A stretch of 64,000 bases of DNA from contig CANQCK010000004.1 of assembly GCA_947589185.1 (NCBI GenBank), forward strand, positions 1 through 64,000, in the 5' to 3' direction. The stretch comes from an uncultured Clostridia bacterium (lineage in GTDB: Bacteria > Bacillota > Clostridia > Oscillospirales > Ruminococcaceae). Below, one piece after another: positions 25,331 to 36,308 of this stretch. The first letter of the stretch is position 1, and each line of letters begins with the position of its first letter. The notes under the pieces were generated by a model. That model saw only the letters and a program-made list of their open reading frames with translations, ran no database searches and was not told the origin of the DNA. A program made the translations under genes and the position numbers.

Positions 25331-25588
25331 GTGAGCGAAAGAAATCTTAGAAAAACAAGAGTAGGAAAAGTTGTTTCTAATAAGATGGATAAGACAATAG
25401 TTGTCGCTATCGAGGATAAGGTTCAACATCCGCTTTATAAGAAAATCATTAACAGAACTATGAAACTGAAAGCACATGACGAGAACAACGTCTGCAACAT
25501 AGGCGACGTGGTTGAGGTTATGGAAACCCGTCCTCTTTCTAAGGATAAGAGATGGCGTTTGGTTAAGGTTCTGGAAGAAGTTAAGTAG
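25331..25588 (+). CDS. rpsQ: 30S ribosomal protein S17
   Basis: The 85-residue OB-fold protein starts at GTG with AGGAGG upstream: [29 protein letters not shown]. It ends [19 protein letters not shown]. It binds the 5' domain of 16S rRNA. Confidence 0.97.
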   Translation: MSERNLRKTRVGKVVSNKMDKTIVVAIEDKVQHPLYKKIINRTMKLKAHDENNVCNIGDVVEVMETRPLSKDKRWRLVKVLEEVK

Positions 25589-25660
25589 TAATAGTAAGTA
25601 GGTTGAAAAAGAGAAATTCTCTTAATTTAGACCTTTTAAGTTTGAAAGGAGGAACGCACT

Positions 25661-26029
25661 GTGATACAAATGCAAACTTCACTAAAGGTTGCTGATAACA
25701 CCGGAGCTAAAGAGCTTATGTGTATCAGGGTCTTAGGCGGAACACGCAGAAGATATGCAAATATCGGTGACGTAGTTGTTGCTTCGGTTAAAAAAGCAAC
25801 ACCGGGCGGCGTTGTTAAAAAAGGCGAAGTTGTTAAAGCAGTTATCGTTCGTTCAGCAAAGGGTCTTCGTCGTGAGGATGGAACCTACATCCGTTTCGAT
25901 GAAAACGCTGCTGTAATTATAAAAGAAGATCAGAATCCAAGAGGTACCCGTATCTTTGGACCGGTTGCCAGAGAGCTTCGTGATAAGAACTATATGAAGA
26001 TCTTATCTCTTGCTCCTGAAGTATTATAA
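25661..26029 (+). CDS. rplN: 50S ribosomal protein L14
   Basis: The 122-residue protein begins at GTG (AAAGGAGG 8 nt upstream) and reads [27 protein letters not shown]. It is the standard length, and it forms an intersubunit bridge. A 72-nt gap separates it from rpsQ. Confidence 0.98.
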   Translation: MIQMQTSLKVADNTGAKELMCIRVLGGTRRRYANIGDVVVASVKKATPGGVVKKGEVVKAVIVRSAKGLRREDGTYIRFDENAAVIIKEDQNPRGTRIFGPVARELRDKNYMKILSLAPEVL

Positions 26030-26046
26030 ATGGAGGGCGGTTTAGA

Positions 26047-26370
26047 ATGAATAAGTTACACATTAAAACCGGCGACACCGTTGTAGTTCTTTCAGGAAAA
26101 GAGAGAGGCAAAAAGGGAAAGGTACTCGCTGTATCTCCAAAGGAGTCAAAGGTTATTATTGAAGGCGTAAATATGTGCACAAAGCACGTTAAGCCCAGAA
26201 GACAAGGCGAGGCAGGCGGAATCGTTAAGGCTGAGGCTGCAATGTATGCCTGCAAGGTTCAAGCTGTTTGTCCGAAGTGCGGAAAGCCGACCCGTATCGG
26301 ACACAAGATTTTGGAAGACGGCTCAAAAGTTAGAGTTTGCAGAAATGCAGACTGCGGCGAAGAGTTTTAA
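26047..26370 (+). CDS. rplX: 50S ribosomal protein L24
   Basis: The 107-residue protein has a KOW domain ([25 protein letters not shown]) and a C-terminal [11 protein letters not shown]...[10 protein letters not shown] segment. It starts 50S assembly at the 5' end of 23S rRNA. The four cysteines suggest a zinc-binding C-terminus. Confidence 0.97.
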   Translation: MNKLHIKTGDTVVVLSGKERGKKGKVLAVSPKESKVIIEGVNMCTKHVKPRRQGEAGGIVKAEAAMYACKVQAVCPKCGKPTRIGHKILEDGSKVRVCRNADCGEEF

Positions 26371-26383
26371 GGAGGAGTAGACG

Positions 26384-26926
26384 ATGGCTAGACTTAAAGA
26401 TGAGTATGTTAGCAGCGTAGCTCCTGCTATGATGAAAAAATTCGGCTACAAAAACGTAATGCAAATTCCCAAGCTCGACAAGGTCGTTATCAACGTAGGC
26501 TGCGGCGAGGCTAAGGATAATTCAAAGGTCGTTGACGCTGTTATGGCTGACTTAGCGGCAATTACAGGTCAGAAGCCTATAGTTTGTAAGGCTAAGAAAT
26601 CTGTCGCTAACTTCAAGCTGAGAGAAGGACAGATAATCGGGGTTAAGGTAACATTACGTGCAGAAAGAATGTACGAATTCGTAGACAGACTATTTAACGT
26701 AGCCTTTCCGCGTGTTCGTGACTTCAGAGGAATTAATCCTAACTCGTTCGACGGAAGAGGTAACTACTCAACAGGTGTTAAAGAGCAGCTTATCTTCCCG
26801 GAGATAGAGTATGATAAAATCGACAAGGTTCGTGGTATGGATATTAACTTTATCACTACTGCAAATACTGATGAAGAGGCTAAGGAGCTGCTTACATTAT
26901 TAGGTGCTCCGTTCGCTGACAGGTAA
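26384..26926 (+). CDS. rplE: 50S ribosomal protein L5
   Basis: The 180-residue protein contains [38 protein letters not shown] and [21 protein letters not shown]. It contacts 5S rRNA and P-site tRNA. The spacing to rplX is 13 nt. Confidence 0.98.
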   Translation: MARLKDEYVSSVAPAMMKKFGYKNVMQIPKLDKVVINVGCGEAKDNSKVVDAVMADLAAITGQKPIVCKAKKSVANFKLREGQIIGVKVTLRAERMYEFVDRLFNVAFPRVRDFRGINPNSFDGRGNYSTGVKEQLIFPEIEYDKIDKVRGMDINFITTANTDEEAKELLTLLGAPFADR

Positions 26927-26945
26927 GAAAGAGGAGGAAATCAAT

Positions 26946-27131
26946 ATGGCAAAGAAGGCTATGAAAAACAAACAGCAATTACCGCCAAAGTATTCCACTC
27001 GAGCTTACAACAGATGTAAAATCTGTGGAAGACCTCATGCTTATCTGAGAAAGTTCGGCATATGCCGTATCTGTTTCAGAGAGTTAGCACACAAAGGTCA
27101 GATCCCGGGTGTAAAAAAGGCAAGTTGGTAA
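26946..27131 (+). CDS. rpsN: 30S ribosomal protein S14, zinc type
   Basis: The start at 26946 (GAGGAGG upstream) gives 61 residues, the short zinc-binding S14 form, with [20 protein letters not shown] supplying the four cysteines. An earlier in-frame start inside rplE has no support. The zinc-dependent form here parallels the zinc-type L33 in the window. Confidence 0.96.
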   Translation: MAKKAMKNKQQLPPKYSTRAYNRCKICGRPHAYLRKFGICRICFRELAHKGQIPGVKKASW

Positions 27132-27161
27132 AGAACATTCATTTTAAGGAGGTTAACTGCA

Positions 27162-27560
27162 ATGCAAATTACTGATACAATAGCTGATTTATTGACCAGA
27201 ATTCGTAATGCAAGTTCTGCAAAGCACGCAACAGTTGACATTCCTGCATCGAATATGAAGAAAGCCATCACACAGATCCTTGTTGACGAGGGTTACATTT
27301 CAGGCTTTCAATTCATTGAAGACGAAAAGCAGGGTATCATTAGAATTACTCTAAAATATGACGAGAACAACACACCGGTCATTTCAGGACTTAGAAGAGT
27401 ATCAAAGCCGGGCTTGAGAATTTATTCAAGCTGCGAGGATATGCCTAAGGTAATGAAGGGACTCGGAGTAGCAATTATCTCAACATCAAAGGGAATTGTT
27501 ACTGACAAGAAAGCAAGAGAGCTTAATGTCGGTGGAGAAGTTCTTGCATTTGTCTGGTAA
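27162..27560 (+). CDS. rpsH: 30S ribosomal protein S8
   Basis: The 132-residue protein begins [22 protein letters not shown] and ends [26 protein letters not shown], the standard S8 frame. S8 is a central 16S binder and, in E. coli, the spc-operon repressor. Confidence 0.98.
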   Translation: MQITDTIADLLTRIRNASSAKHATVDIPASNMKKAITQILVDEGYISGFQFIEDEKQGIIRITLKYDENNTPVISGLRRVSKPGLRIYSSCEDMPKVMKGLGVAIISTSKGIVTDKKARELNVGGEVLAFVW

Positions 27561-27572
27561 GGAGGAACAGTT

Positions 27573-28124
27573 ATGTCGAGAATAGGTATTAAACCAGTAA
27601 GTGTTCCTGCCGGAGTAGATGTAAAAATTGCTGATGGTAATGTAGTTACTGTAAAAGGTGCTAAGGGAACATTGGAAAAAACATTTCACAAGGATATGAT
27701 AATTACCCTTGAGAATAATGAAATCAAAGTAAGCCGTCCTTCAGAGGACAAATTTCACAAGTCGCTTCACGGCTTGACAAGAACACTTATCGCTAATATG
27801 GTTGAAGGTGTTACAAACGGTTATTCAAAGACTCTTATAATCGAAGGTGTCGGATACAGAGCAGCTAAGCAGGGTAAAGACCTTGTTATGAATCTGGGTT
27901 ATTCGCACCAGGTAGTGGTTTCTGAAACTGACGACGTAAAGATCGAGGTTACAAACCCGAACACGATCGTTGTTTCAGGTGCTGACAAACAAGCGGTTGG
28001 TCAGTTCGCTTGCGAAATCCGTGAAAAGCGTCCGCCGGAGCCCTATAAAGGTAAGGGAATTCGTTACGAAAACGAAAGAATTATCCGTAAAGAGGGTAAA
28101 GCCGGTAAGGGTGCAAAATCTTAG
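27573..28124 (+). CDS. rplF: 50S ribosomal protein L6
   Basis: The 183-residue protein has the two L6 repeats and the C-terminal motif [21 protein letters not shown]. It binds near the sarcin-ricin loop. TAAGGAGGAACAGTT precedes the ATG. Confidence 0.98.
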   Translation: MSRIGIKPVSVPAGVDVKIADGNVVTVKGAKGTLEKTFHKDMIITLENNEIKVSRPSEDKFHKSLHGLTRTLIANMVEGVTNGYSKTLIIEGVGYRAAKQGKDLVMNLGYSHQVVVSETDDVKIEVTNPNTIVVSGADKQAVGQFACEIREKRPPEPYKGKGIRYENERIIRKEGKAGKGAKS

Positions 28125-28142
28125 TAAGGGAGTGTTCACACT

Positions 28143-28502
28143 ATGGTTAAAAAGATTGACAGGGCTAAAGCCAGAAATAAAAGACACCAAAGAATCCGTA
28201 ATAAGATTTCGGGAACTCCTGAGTGTCCGCGTCTAAGTGTATTCCGCTCCTCAAAGCATATATATGCACAAATTATCGACGACGTAAACGGCGTTACACT
28301 CGCTGCTGCATCAAGTCTTGACAAGGGTTACGACGGAAACGGCGGCAACAAAGAGGGTGCAAAGAAGGTCGGCGAGGCTGTTGCCAAGGCTGCTTTGGAT
28401 AAGAAAATCGAGAATGTCGTATTCGACAGAAGTGGTTATCTCTATCACGGAAGAGTTAAGGAATTAGCTGAAGGAGCTCGTGAGGGCGGTCTGAAATTCT
28501 AG
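28143..28502 (+). CDS. rplR: 50S ribosomal protein L18
   Basis: The 119-residue protein ([34 protein letters not shown] ... [28 protein letters not shown]) binds 5S rRNA. All conserved segments are present. Confidence 0.98.
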   Translation: MVKKIDRAKARNKRHQRIRNKISGTPECPRLSVFRSSKHIYAQIIDDVNGVTLAAASSLDKGYDGNGGNKEGAKKVGEAVAKAALDKKIENVVFDRSGYLYHGRVKELAEGAREGGLKF

Positions 28503-28572
28503 TATTTCAGATTATTTGTGCAGACAAAGTAATTTATACACTTTGTTTTAAGTTTTAAAGGAGGTTATACTT

Positions 28573-29073
28573 TTGGCTTTAATAGATGCTTCAACACTGG
28601 AACTGAGTGAAAAGGTAGTTTCCATAAACAGAGTATCAAAAACTGTAAAGGGCGGCCGTATAATGAAGTTTTCGGCACTGGTTGTTGTCGGAGACGGAAA
28701 CGGCATAGTAGGTTTTGGTATGGGTAAGTCTTCCGAAGTTCCTGACGCTATCCGCAAGGGAATTGAAGACGCAAAGAAGAACCTTATAAAAATTTCACTC
28801 AGAGGAACAACGATTCCACATGAAATTGTCGGTGCATTCGGTGCAGGCAGAGTTCTGATGAAGCCGGCTGCTCCCGGTACGGGAGTTATCGCAGGCGGAC
28901 CTGTCAGAGCAGTTGTGGAAATGGCAGGAATTAAGGATATTAGAACAAAGTCACTGCGTTCTAACAATCCATGTAATGTAGTGAGAGCTACAATAAACGG
29001 TTTAGCTTCAGTTAAGTCAGCAGAAGAGGTTGCTGCAAAGAGAGGCAAAACAGTAAAAGAAATATTAGGCTAA
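28573..29073 (+). CDS. rpsE: 30S ribosomal protein S5
   Basis: The 166-residue protein starts at TTG with AAAGGAGG upstream. It contains [35 protein letters not shown] and the ram-region residues of S5. It sits at the mRNA entry and decoding back face. A 70-nt gap separates it from rplR. Confidence 0.98.
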   Translation: MALIDASTLELSEKVVSINRVSKTVKGGRIMKFSALVVVGDGNGIVGFGMGKSSEVPDAIRKGIEDAKKNLIKISLRGTTIPHEIVGAFGAGRVLMKPAAPGTGVIAGGPVRAVVEMAGIKDIRTKSLRSNNPCNVVRATINGLASVKSAEEVAAKRGKTVKEILG

Positions 29074-29087
29074 GGAGGAATAAAGCA

Positions 29088-29267
29088 ATGGCAAATCTGA
29101 AAATAACATTAGTTAAAAGTCTTATATCATCAAAGAAAGACCAAATTGCTACCGCTCATTCTCTTGGTCTGAGGAAAATCGGTGCGGAAACAATTCAACC
29201 TGATAACGCACAGACACAAGGTAAGATTAAGAAAATTAGTCACCTTATTAAAGTAACCGAAGCGTAA
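29088..29267 (+). CDS. rpmD: 50S ribosomal protein L30
   Basis: A 59-residue reading frame with AAGGAGG upstream of its ATG lies between rpsE and rplO. It reads [20 protein letters not shown] and continues [12 protein letters not shown], the typical L30 pattern including the loop before the [12 protein letters not shown] end. It is short but unmistakable from sequence and position. Confidence 0.96.
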   Translation: MANLKITLVKSLISSKKDQIATAHSLGLRKIGAETIQPDNAQTQGKIKKISHLIKVTEA

Positions 29268-29288
29268 TGCAAGGAGGTGCGTATAAAA

Positions 29289-29729
29289 ATGAAATTGCAC
29301 GAATTATCACCAAACGCAGGTTCTAACAAAGAAAGAAAGCGTATTGGCAGAGGACATGGCTCAGGTCAGGGAAAAACAGCCGGCAAGGGACATAAGGGTC
29401 AGAAGGCTCGTTCAGGCGGCGGTGTTAGACCGGGCTTTGAGGGCGGTCAAATGCCGTTGACCCAAAGGATTCCTAAGCGTGGGTTCAACAATATATTTGC
29501 AGACAAGGTAGTTGCTTTAAATGTTTCTGATTTGGAAAGATTTAATGACGGAATTACTGTGGATGCAGAGATTCTTAAAGCAGCCGGACTTGTAAAAGGC
29601 AAGTATGATTCTATTAAGATTCTCGGAAACGGCGAGCTTACAAAAAATCTAACAGTAAAGGCTAACGCTTTTTCAGCTAGTGCTAAGGAAAAAATAGAAA
29701 AAGCCGGCGGAAAGGCTGAGGTGATGTAA
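29289..29729 (+). CDS. rplO: 50S ribosomal protein L15
   Basis: The 146-residue protein begins [20 protein letters not shown] and carries the glycine-rich [21 protein letters not shown] tail segment that threads into 23S rRNA. AAGGAGG lies before the ATG at 29289. Confidence 0.98.
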   Translation: MKLHELSPNAGSNKERKRIGRGHGSGQGKTAGKGHKGQKARSGGGVRPGFEGGQMPLTQRIPKRGFNNIFADKVVALNVSDLERFNDGITVDAEILKAAGLVKGKYDSIKILGNGELTKNLTVKANAFSASAKEKIEKAGGKAEVM

Positions 29730-29730
29730 G

Positions 29731-31050
29731 GTGTTAGAGGTTTTAAGAAATGCTTGGAAAGTGACTGATTTAAGAAAGAAAATTCTATTCACTCTTTTCA
29801 TTATCATAATTTACAGAATAGGCGGAGCAATCCCTGTTCCGTTTCTGGATCAAGCTGCGTTGGCATCATGGTTCCAGGATACTTCGACTACCGGTAACTT
29901 TTTCAACTATTTGAATATTCTGTCAGGAGGTAACTTCTCAAAGGCTACCTTACTTGCATTGTCTATTTCACCTTATATCAATGCTCAGATCATCATTCAG
30001 CTTCTTACTTACGCTATTCCTCCTCTTGAGAGGTTATCAAAAGAAGGCGAAGAAGGAAGAAAGAAAATCAACAGGATCACAAGGTATACGTCATTCGGAA
30101 TTGCTGTATTCCAGGCTTGGGCTTATTATCTGACTCTTAAAAATTCAGCAAATGCTCTGGTTTATACAAGCGGCTGGAAAAAGATATTCGCAGAAATTAT
30201 TATTATAGCTTGCTTTACAGCAGGTGCGTCGCTTATCATTTGGCTCGGTGACGAGATCAATGAAAAAGGTATCGGAAACGGTATTTCAATGATCCTTTTT
30301 GCAGGTATCGTAGCAAGAGGTCCTGCTGCTGTGGGAACACTTATTCAGCTGTTCAAAACAGGCGAACTCAGATATATGATACTTGTACCGATAGTAATAG
30401 TTATATTTGTAGCTATGATCGCCTTCATTATCTTTATGGATAATGCAGAGAGAAGAATTCCGATTCAGTATGCAAAACGTGTTGTCGGAAGAAAAATGTA
30501 CGGAGGACAAAGTTCGTTCATTCCAATCAAGGTTGCAATGTCGGGAGTTCTTCCTATCATCTTCGCAATGTCATTTATGTCATTGCCGTCAACGCTTGAA
30601 CTGTTTATAGCAAGACCGACAAATCCTGAGGGATTCTGGGAGAATTTCTATGTTAAGATACTTCAGTGGTTCAGCTATGAAAGTTTGGTATATGCTGTAA
30701 TCTATTTCTTATTGATAATCGGATTTAACTACTTCTATGTATCAATGCAGTACAATCCTGTTGAAATTGCAAATAATTTAAGACAGAATAACGGCGGTAT
30801 TCCGGGTATCAGACCGGGCAAACCGACAATTTCATTCATAAAGAGAGTATTGTCAAAGATTACTCTGGTAGGAGCTGTGTTCTTAGGAATTATCGCTATC
30901 TTCCCGATATTCTTTGCTAAGTTCTCAGGTGTGGGAAGCATTGCTATGGGAGGTACATCTATCCTGATCGTTGTTTCTGTTGCACTTGAAACTGTTCGTA
31001 CTCTGGAATCACAAATGATGATGCGTCACCACAAGGGATTCCTTGAATAA
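29731..31050 (+). CDS. secY: protein translocase channel subunit SecY
   Basis: The 439-residue membrane protein has ten hydrophobic helices and the SecY signatures: IIIIYRIGGAIPVPFLD, the plug/helix 2 region SKATLLALSISPYINAQIIIQLL, and the cytoplasmic loop QYAKRVVGRKMYGGQSSFIPIKV. It forms the translocon with SecE. It begins at GTG one base after the rplO stop, with its RBS inside rplO. Confidence 0.98.
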   Translation: MLEVLRNAWKVTDLRKKILFTLFIIIIYRIGGAIPVPFLDQAALASWFQDTSTTGNFFNYLNILSGGNFSKATLLALSISPYINAQIIIQLLTYAIPPLERLSKEGEEGRKKINRITRYTSFGIAVFQAWAYYLTLKNSANALVYTSGWKKIFAEIIIIACFTAGASLIIWLGDEINEKGIGNGISMILFAGIVARGPAAVGTLIQLFKTGELRYMILVPIVIVIFVAMIAFIIFMDNAERRIPIQYAKRVVGRKMYGGQSSFIPIKVAMSGVLPIIFAMSFMSLPSTLELFIARPTNPEGFWENFYVKILQWFSYESLVYAVIYFLLIIGFNYFYVSMQYNPVEIANNLRQNNGGIPGIRPGKPTISFIKRVLSKITLVGAVFLGIIAIFPIFFAKFSGVGSIAMGGTSILIVVSVALETVRTLESQMMMRHHKGFLE

Positions 31051-31075
31051 GAATTATCAGGAGCAGTGATTAACT

Positions 31076-31708
31076 ATGAATTTGATTTTATTAGGAGCTC
31101 CAGGAGCAGGTAAGGGTACTCAGGCTGAGGTTATTTGCAAGGCTTTGAATATTCCTGCCATCTCGACCGGAAATATGCTCAGGGAAGCTGTTAAAAACGA
31201 AACAAAAAGCGGTCTTGAAGCAAAGAGCTTTATGGACAGCGGTAAGCTGGTTCCCGACGAGATAGTTATCGGGATTCTGAAGGACAGAATTGCTGAGGAC
31301 GACTGCAAAAACGGTTTCATTCTCGACGGTTTTCCGAGAACAGTTTTGCAGGCAGAAGCTCTTGACAATATGGGAGTTACTATTGACAAGGTTGTTGAGA
31401 TCTATGTTCCCGATGAGAAGATCAGACAGAGACTTTCAGGCAGAAGAGTCTGCGAGAGCTGCGGAAATTCTTATCACGTTGACTTCAAGCCTACAAAGGT
31501 AGAGGGTGTTTGCGACGCTTGCGGCGGTAAGACTGTTATCCGTAAGGATGACGAGCCTGAAACGGTAAACAACAGGCTTGCAGTTTACCACGAGCAGACC
31601 GCTCCTTTGAAGGACTATTATAAGAAGCAGGGAAAGCTTGTCACAGTTGAGGGACAGGAAGAGGTTTCAGAAACTTCAAAGCTGACGCTTGCTGCAATTG
31701 AGGCATAA
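31076..31708 (+). CDS. adk: adenylate kinase
   Basis: The 210-residue enzyme (AMP + ATP to 2 ADP) has the P-loop GAPGAGKGTQ and the LDGFPRTVLQAE segment. Its LID domain has four cysteines (CESCGNSYH, CDACGG) that would hold zinc, as in Gram-positive adenylate kinases. Its place between secY and map is typical of the Firmicute spc operon. Confidence 0.98.
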   Translation: MNLILLGAPGAGKGTQAEVICKALNIPAISTGNMLREAVKNETKSGLEAKSFMDSGKLVPDEIVIGILKDRIAEDDCKNGFILDGFPRTVLQAEALDNMGVTIDKVVEIYVPDEKIRQRLSGRRVCESCGNSYHVDFKPTKVEGVCDACGGKTVIRKDDEPETVNNRLAVYHEQTAPLKDYYKKQGKLVTVEGQEEVSETSKLTLAAIEA

Positions 31709-31711
31709 TCA

Positions 31712-32461
31712 ATGTTATATATTAAATCAGACAGCGATATTGAAAAAATGAAGAAGGCAGGAAAAATCACTGCCGGAGCATTAAAAATTGCCGGTGAATC
31801 AATTAGGCCGGGAATGACCACTAAAGAGCTTGACAAGATAATTCACAAGTATATAACGTCGCACGGAGCGGTTCCGTCGTTCCTTGGATACGGCGGGTTT
31901 CCGGCGTCGGCTTGTATATCTGTAAACGATGAAGTAATTCACGGCATTCCCGACGGCAGAAAGATCGAAAACGGCGATATAGTTTCCGTTGACGTTGGAG
32001 CTTATATCGGAGGCTTTCACGGAGACAGTGCAAAAACCTTTGCAGTCGGAGAAATATCAGACGAAGCAAAGGCACTTATGAGATCGACTGAGGAAAGCTT
32101 GTATCTTGCAATAGATATGGCTAAGCCGGGTGTAAGACTCGGCGACATCGGTCATACGATTCAGAAGCACAATGAGGACAACGGATACAGTATTGTTAAA
32201 AAGTTTGTAGGTCACGGAGTAGGCAAAGACCTTCACGAAGATCCCGAAGTGCCGAATTTCGGCAGGGAAGGACACGGATTACGCTTGGTTTCTGGTATGG
32301 TTATAGCAATAGAGCCTATGATAAATATAGGAACTGAGAACGTGAAGGTAATGCCGAACGACTGGACTGTGAAAACAACAGACGGTTCGTTGTCGGCTCA
32401 CTTTGAGCATACAATCGCTATCACTGACAACGGTGCGGTCATTTTGACGCAAGCCGATTAG
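31712..32461 (+). CDS. map: type I methionine aminopeptidase
   Basis: The 249-residue enzyme removes N-terminal Met from nascent chains. The metal ligands are in place: SVDVGAYIGGFHGDSAKTF (two Asp), VGHGVGKDLHEDPEVPN (His), and the Glu residues in AIEPMINIG and SAHFEHTIAITDNG. It starts 3 nt after the adk stop. Confidence 0.98.
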   Translation: MLYIKSDSDIEKMKKAGKITAGALKIAGESIRPGMTTKELDKIIHKYITSHGAVPSFLGYGGFPASACISVNDEVIHGIPDGRKIENGDIVSVDVGAYIGGFHGDSAKTFAVGEISDEAKALMRSTEESLYLAIDMAKPGVRLGDIGHTIQKHNEDNGYSIVKKFVGHGVGKDLHEDPEVPNFGREGHGLRLVSGMVIAIEPMINIGTENVKVMPNDWTVKTTDGSLSAHFEHTIAITDNGAVILTQAD

Positions 32462-32472
32462 GAGGTAGCGTT

Positions 32473-32727
32473 GTGGATATAAAGGTTGGCTCTGTTGTAA
32501 AGAGTTGTGCAGGCCGCGATAAAAATTCCTATTTCGTTGCAGTGGGAATAAGCGGCGGCTTTGTGGAAATCGCAGACGGAAAAGAGCGGAAGCTTGAAAA
32601 ACCCAAGCGAAAAAACATAAAGCACATTTCACCTACCAACGCTTTTATTTCAACAGAAGCCTTAACAAACAGAAAACTTAGAAAGGTGTTGAATGAGTTC
32701 TCGACCCAAGGGCTCAGTCAGCCGTAA
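32473..32727 (+). CDS. KOW-domain RNA-binding protein (L14e-like)
   Basis: The 84-residue protein starts at GTG after GGAGG and reads MDIKVGSVVKSCAGRDKNSYFVAVG, a KOW-type fold, then a basic helix (RKLEKPKRKNIKHIS). It belongs to a small family found between map and infA in many Firmicutes and resembling eukaryote/archaeal L14e/L6e. It likely binds rRNA or ribosomes, but its role is not established. Confidence 0.88.
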   Translation: MDIKVGSVVKSCAGRDKNSYFVAVGISGGFVEIADGKERKLEKPKRKNIKHISPTNAFISTEALTNRKLRKVLNEFSTQGLSQP

Positions 32728-32758
32728 CTTATTAAGGAAAGGAAGGGTGTAAACATTT

Positions 32759-32977
32759 ATGTCAAAAGAAGATGTAATCGAGGTTGAAGGTACAGTTTTA
32801 GAAGCAATGCCGAATGCAACATTTAAAGTTGAACTTGCAAACGGACATCAAATTCTCGCTCATGTATCAGGCAAGCTCAGACTTAACTACATTCGTATTA
32901 TTCCGGGAGATAAGGTAACGGTTGAAATGTCACCTTATGATTTATCAAAGGGAAGAATTACCTGGAGATCAAAGTAG
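32759..32977 (+). CDS. infA: translation initiation factor IF-1
   Basis: The 72-residue OB-fold protein ([20 protein letters not shown] ... [15 protein letters not shown] segment [28 protein letters not shown]) is standard IF-1. It blocks the A site during initiation. It lies in the usual place before rpmJ. Confidence 0.98.
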   Translation: MSKEDVIEVEGTVLEAMPNATFKVELANGHQILAHVSGKLRLNYIRIIPGDKVTVEMSPYDLSKGRITWRSK

Positions 32978-33004
32978 GTAATAATCCTAACATCAATCGT
33001 TTGA

Positions 33005-33157
<153 letters not shown>

Positions 33158-33186
33158 CGAATGAATAATGGAGGTGCAGCTAAATA

Positions 33187-33555
33187 ATGGCTCGTATTGC
33201 TGGAATCGACCTTCCGAAAAATAAGAGAGTTGAAATCGGACTGACTTATATTTACGGAATCGGTCAAAGTACTGCAACAAAAATTCTTGAGGCAACAGGA
33301 ATCAATCCTGACACAAGAGTAAAGGACTTGACAGATGACGACGAATCAAAAATTCGTGATTACATCGACAAGAACCTGACAGTTGAGGGCGACCTCAGAA
33401 GAAATGTTGCATTGAACATCAAGAGATTAACTGAAATCGGTTGTTATAGAGGACTTCGCCATCGCCGCGGACTTCCTGTAAGAGGTCAGAGAACAAAGAC
33501 CAACGCAAGAACACGTAAGGGTCCTGTAAAGACAATCGCTAATAAGAAGAAGTAA
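33187..33555 (+). CDS. rpsM: 30S ribosomal protein S13
   Basis: The 122-residue protein begins [26 protein letters not shown] and ends [24 protein letters not shown]. It contacts the P-site tRNA and 50S bridges. GGAGG precedes the ATG. Confidence 0.98.
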   Translation: MARIAGIDLPKNKRVEIGLTYIYGIGQSTATKILEATGINPDTRVKDLTDDDESKIRDYIDKNLTVEGDLRRNVALNIKRLTEIGCYRGLRHRRGLPVRGQRTKTNARTRKGPVKTIANKKK

Positions 33556-33569
33556 GGAGGGTATGAACA

Positions 33570-33959
33570 ATGGCTCAAAAGAAACCTATACGCCGCAGAC
33601 GTGAAAGAAAAAACATTGAACAGGGACAGGTTCATATCCAGTCTACTTTCAATAACACGATAGTAACTATCACCGACTTGCAGGGGAACGCTATTTCTTG
33701 GGCAAGTGCAGGCGGACTCGGATTCAGAGGATCAAAGAAATCAACTCCGTTCGCTGCACAGACTGCCGCTGAAACAGCTGCAAGAGCTGCAAAGGAACAC
33801 GGTTTGAAAACTGTTGAAGTTTATGTAAAGGGACCGGGTTCAGGACGTGAGGCTGCTATCAGAGCACTTCAGACAGAGGAGCTTGAGGTCAGACTTATCA
33901 AGGATGTGACCCCTATTCCTCACAACGGATGCCGTCCTCCAAAGAGAAGACGTGTATAA
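33570..33959 (+). CDS. rpsK: 30S ribosomal protein S11
   Basis: The 129-residue protein ([43 protein letters not shown] ... [18 protein letters not shown]) is typical S11 of the 30S platform. It is 14 nt after rpsM. Confidence 0.98.
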   Translation: MAQKKPIRRRRERKNIEQGQVHIQSTFNNTIVTITDLQGNAISWASAGGLGFRGSKKSTPFAAQTAAETAARAAKEHGLKTVEVYVKGPGSGREAAIRALQTEELEVRLIKDVTPIPHNGCRPPKRRRV

Positions 33960-34040
33960 TTAACAAAGCTGAGTTTAAAGGTTTGCTTGGCGTCCAATAA
34001 TTGAGATTGGATACTGATTAAAAAACGGAGGTAATAACTT

Positions 34041-34637
34041 ATGGCAGTTAGCAGAGAACCAATTTTGAAGAGATGTAAGTCTTTAGGTATCAGCCCTATG
34101 GTTATGGGCTTAGGTAAGGAAACTAAAAGAGATCCTAATAAAAATTCAAGAAGAAAAGTATCAGAATACGGACTTCAATTAAAGGAAAAGCAAAAGCTCA
34201 AGTTCATTTACGGTGTTCTTGAAAAGCAATTCTATCACTATTATGAATTGGCTGAAAAGCAGGAGGGTCAGGCAGGTACTAACCTTTTGACTATGCTTGA
34301 GTCAAGACTGGATAATATTGTTTTCAGAATGGGTCTTTCAATGACCAGAAGAGAAGCCAGACAGCTTGTCGGTCACGGACATTTTGAAGTCAACGGAAAG
34401 AAAGTTGACATCCCTTCATACAGAGTTAAACCGGGCGATGTTATTTCTCTGAGAGAAAAGAGCAAGAAGAGTGTTAAGTTCAACGAAATTATTGAGGCAA
34501 CTAAGGGCAGAACAGTTCCTTCATGGCTTGATAAGGATAACAACACTTTGTCTGCTACAGTAGTCAGAGCCCCTGAAAAAGAAGACCTCGACTACGAGAT
34601 CGAGGAGCATCTTATCGTCGAGTTATACTCAAAATAA
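34041..34637 (+). CDS. rpsD: 30S ribosomal protein S4 (zinc-free form)
   Basis: The 198-residue protein has the S4 RNA-binding domain ([39 protein letters not shown]). The N-terminus has a single Cys and lacks the four-Cys zinc knuckle, so this is the C- form. An 81-nt gap precedes it. In Firmicutes rpsD is often elsewhere and self-regulated; here it stays in the alpha operon. Confidence 0.97.
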   Translation: MAVSREPILKRCKSLGISPMVMGLGKETKRDPNKNSRRKVSEYGLQLKEKQKLKFIYGVLEKQFYHYYELAEKQEGQAGTNLLTMLESRLDNIVFRMGLSMTRREARQLVGHGHFEVNGKKVDIPSYRVKPGDVISLREKSKKSVKFNEIIEATKGRTVPSWLDKDNNTLSATVVRAPEKEDLDYEIEEHLIVELYSK

Positions 34638-34736
34638 TAAGTTTGTCTGCGGCTTTGGCTTTTGGCTTGAGCCGGCTGAGCAAAACTTTTTATCATTCGT
34701 TTAACAGTCGTTGTATTACGAACAGGAGGGTTTTAA

Positions 34737-35696
34737 ATGCTTGAAAAAATTGAAAAGCCAGACATTGAAATAGCAGAGCAAAAGGGTGACGGAACTTATG
34801 GAAAATTTGTTCTTGAGCCGCTGGAGCGAGGCTATGGTACTACCCTGGGCAACAGCCTGAGAAGGGTATTACTCTCCTCATTACCCGGTGTTGCCGTTAA
34901 TTCCGTAAAGATTGACGGTGTGCATCATGAGTTATCAACTGTTCCGGGGGTTAAGGAAGACGTAACCGAGATTATTCTTAACCTGAAGGGGCTGACAGCA
35001 AAGCTATACGGTGAAGGACCAAAGACTATTTATGTTGAAGCAGAGGGTGAATGTGAGGTTACCGCAGGTGACATCAAGACGGATTCTGAAGTAGATATAC
35101 TTGTTCCGGATATGCATATTGCCACACTTGGCGAGGGTGCTAAGCTTTATATGGAAATAGTTATCGACAGAGGACGAGGATACGTTTCTGCTGAAAAGAA
35201 TAAAAGCTATATGTCTAACGCACCAATTGGTGTTATTGCTGTTGACAGTATTTATACGCCGGTATTAAAGGTAAATTACACGGTTGAAAACACCCGTGTA
35301 GGACAGATCACAGATTTTGATAAGCTGATTTTGGAGGTTTGGACAGACGGAACAATCTCTGCAAAGGAAGCTGTATCGTTAGCAGCCAAACTCCTCAGCG
35401 AGCATCTTAACCTTTTCGTTGATTTATCTGAAGAAACGAGCGTTGTTGAGATAATGGTTGAAAAGGACGATAAGGGCAAAGAAAAAACGCTTGAGATGAC
35501 CATTGAGGAACTTGACTTGTCCGTGCGTTCATTTAACTGCTTGAAGAGAGCAGGAATAAATACTGTTAATGACTTGGTAGAAAAGTCAGAAGAAGAAATG
35601 ATGAAGGTCAGAAACCTTGGAAAGAAGTCGTTTGACGAGGTCAAGGAAAAACTAAGAAGTCTAGGATATGACCTGAGCTCAGAGGAAAACAGCTAA
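34737..35696 (+). CDS. rpoA: RNA polymerase alpha subunit
   Basis: The 319-residue protein has the dimerisation N-terminal domain ([28 protein letters not shown]) and the C-terminal domain with two helix-hairpin-helix motifs ([41 protein letters not shown]). That domain contacts UP elements and activators. Length is standard. A 99-nt gap separates it from rpsD. Confidence 0.98.
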   Translation: MLEKIEKPDIEIAEQKGDGTYGKFVLEPLERGYGTTLGNSLRRVLLSSLPGVAVNSVKIDGVHHELSTVPGVKEDVTEIILNLKGLTAKLYGEGPKTIYVEAEGECEVTAGDIKTDSEVDILVPDMHIATLGEGAKLYMEIVIDRGRGYVSAEKNKSYMSNAPIGVIAVDSIYTPVLKVNYTVENTRVGQITDFDKLILEVWTDGTISAKEAVSLAAKLLSEHLNLFVDLSEETSVVEIMVEKDDKGKEKTLEMTIEELDLSVRSFNCLKRAGINTVNDLVEKSEEEMMKVRNLGKKSFDEVKEKLRSLGYDLSSEENS

Positions 35697-35731
35697 TCAT
35701 TTCGTGAAAATTATTATAAGGAGTGAATATC

Positions 35732-36073
35732 ATGCCAGGTTCAAGAAAATTGGGCAGAACAAGCGACCAGAGAAGAGCAATGCTCAGAGCTATGGTTACT
35801 TTTCTCCTAGAAAACGGTAAGATAGAAACAACTGTATCAAGAGCTAAAGAAGTTCAGGCTATGACCGAAAAAATGATAACGCTAGGTAAAACTCCTGAAC
35901 TGCATAATAAGCGTCAAGTTCTTTCATATGTTACAAAAGAGGGCGTTGCAAAGAAATTATTTGATGAAATTTCACCTAAGTACGCTGAGCGTAACGGCGG
36001 TTACACAAAAATCATCAAGATCGGACCTCGCCGCGGTGACGCTGCTGAAATGGCGATTATTCAGTTGGTATAA
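35732..36073 (+). CDS. rplQ: 50S ribosomal protein L17
   Basis: The 113-residue protein begins [20 protein letters not shown] and ends [22 protein letters not shown] lies 8 nt before this ATG; a GTG three codons upstream is too close to it. It is the last gene of the S10-spc-alpha run and is followed by a terminator. Confidence 0.97.
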   Translation: MPGSRKLGRTSDQRRAMLRAMVTFLLENGKIETTVSRAKEVQAMTEKMITLGKTPELHNKRQVLSYVTKEGVAKKLFDEISPKYAERNGGYTKIIKIGPRRGDAAEMAIIQLV

Positions 36074-36092
36074 ACAGATAATATTAAAACTG

Positions 36093-36126
36093 ACAACTCT
36101 TAAATTATTTAAGGGTTGTTTTTTTA
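36093..36126 (+). terminator. terminator of the S10-spc-alpha operon
   Basis: ACAACTCTTAAA (36093-36104) pairs with TTTAAGGGTTGT (36108-36119) with one G-T pair, then a run of T residues. It ends the roughly 16-kb transcription unit. Confidence 0.9.
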
Positions 36127-36215
36127 TTGTTCTTTTGTTAAAATTAATAGTACAAATAGTATAAAATTATATAAAATTGTTGTCTTTTATTTTACTTAAA
36201 ATTTTCAAGTAGTAC

Positions 36216-36244
36216 TAGCAAAAATATAAATAATAGTGTATAAT
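36216..36244 (+). promoter_or_regulatory. promoter for the Na/Pi cotransporter
   Basis: Weak TAGCAA (36216-36221), a 17-nt spacer and perfect TATAAT (36239-36244). Transcription from about 36252 gives a 112-nt leader carrying the shared motif. Confidence 0.6.
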
Positions 36245-36308
36245 ATTTGTGGTTTTTATATTTTGAAAATTTATAAAGTTTATTGTAAAATTATTTAAGT
36301 ATATTTAT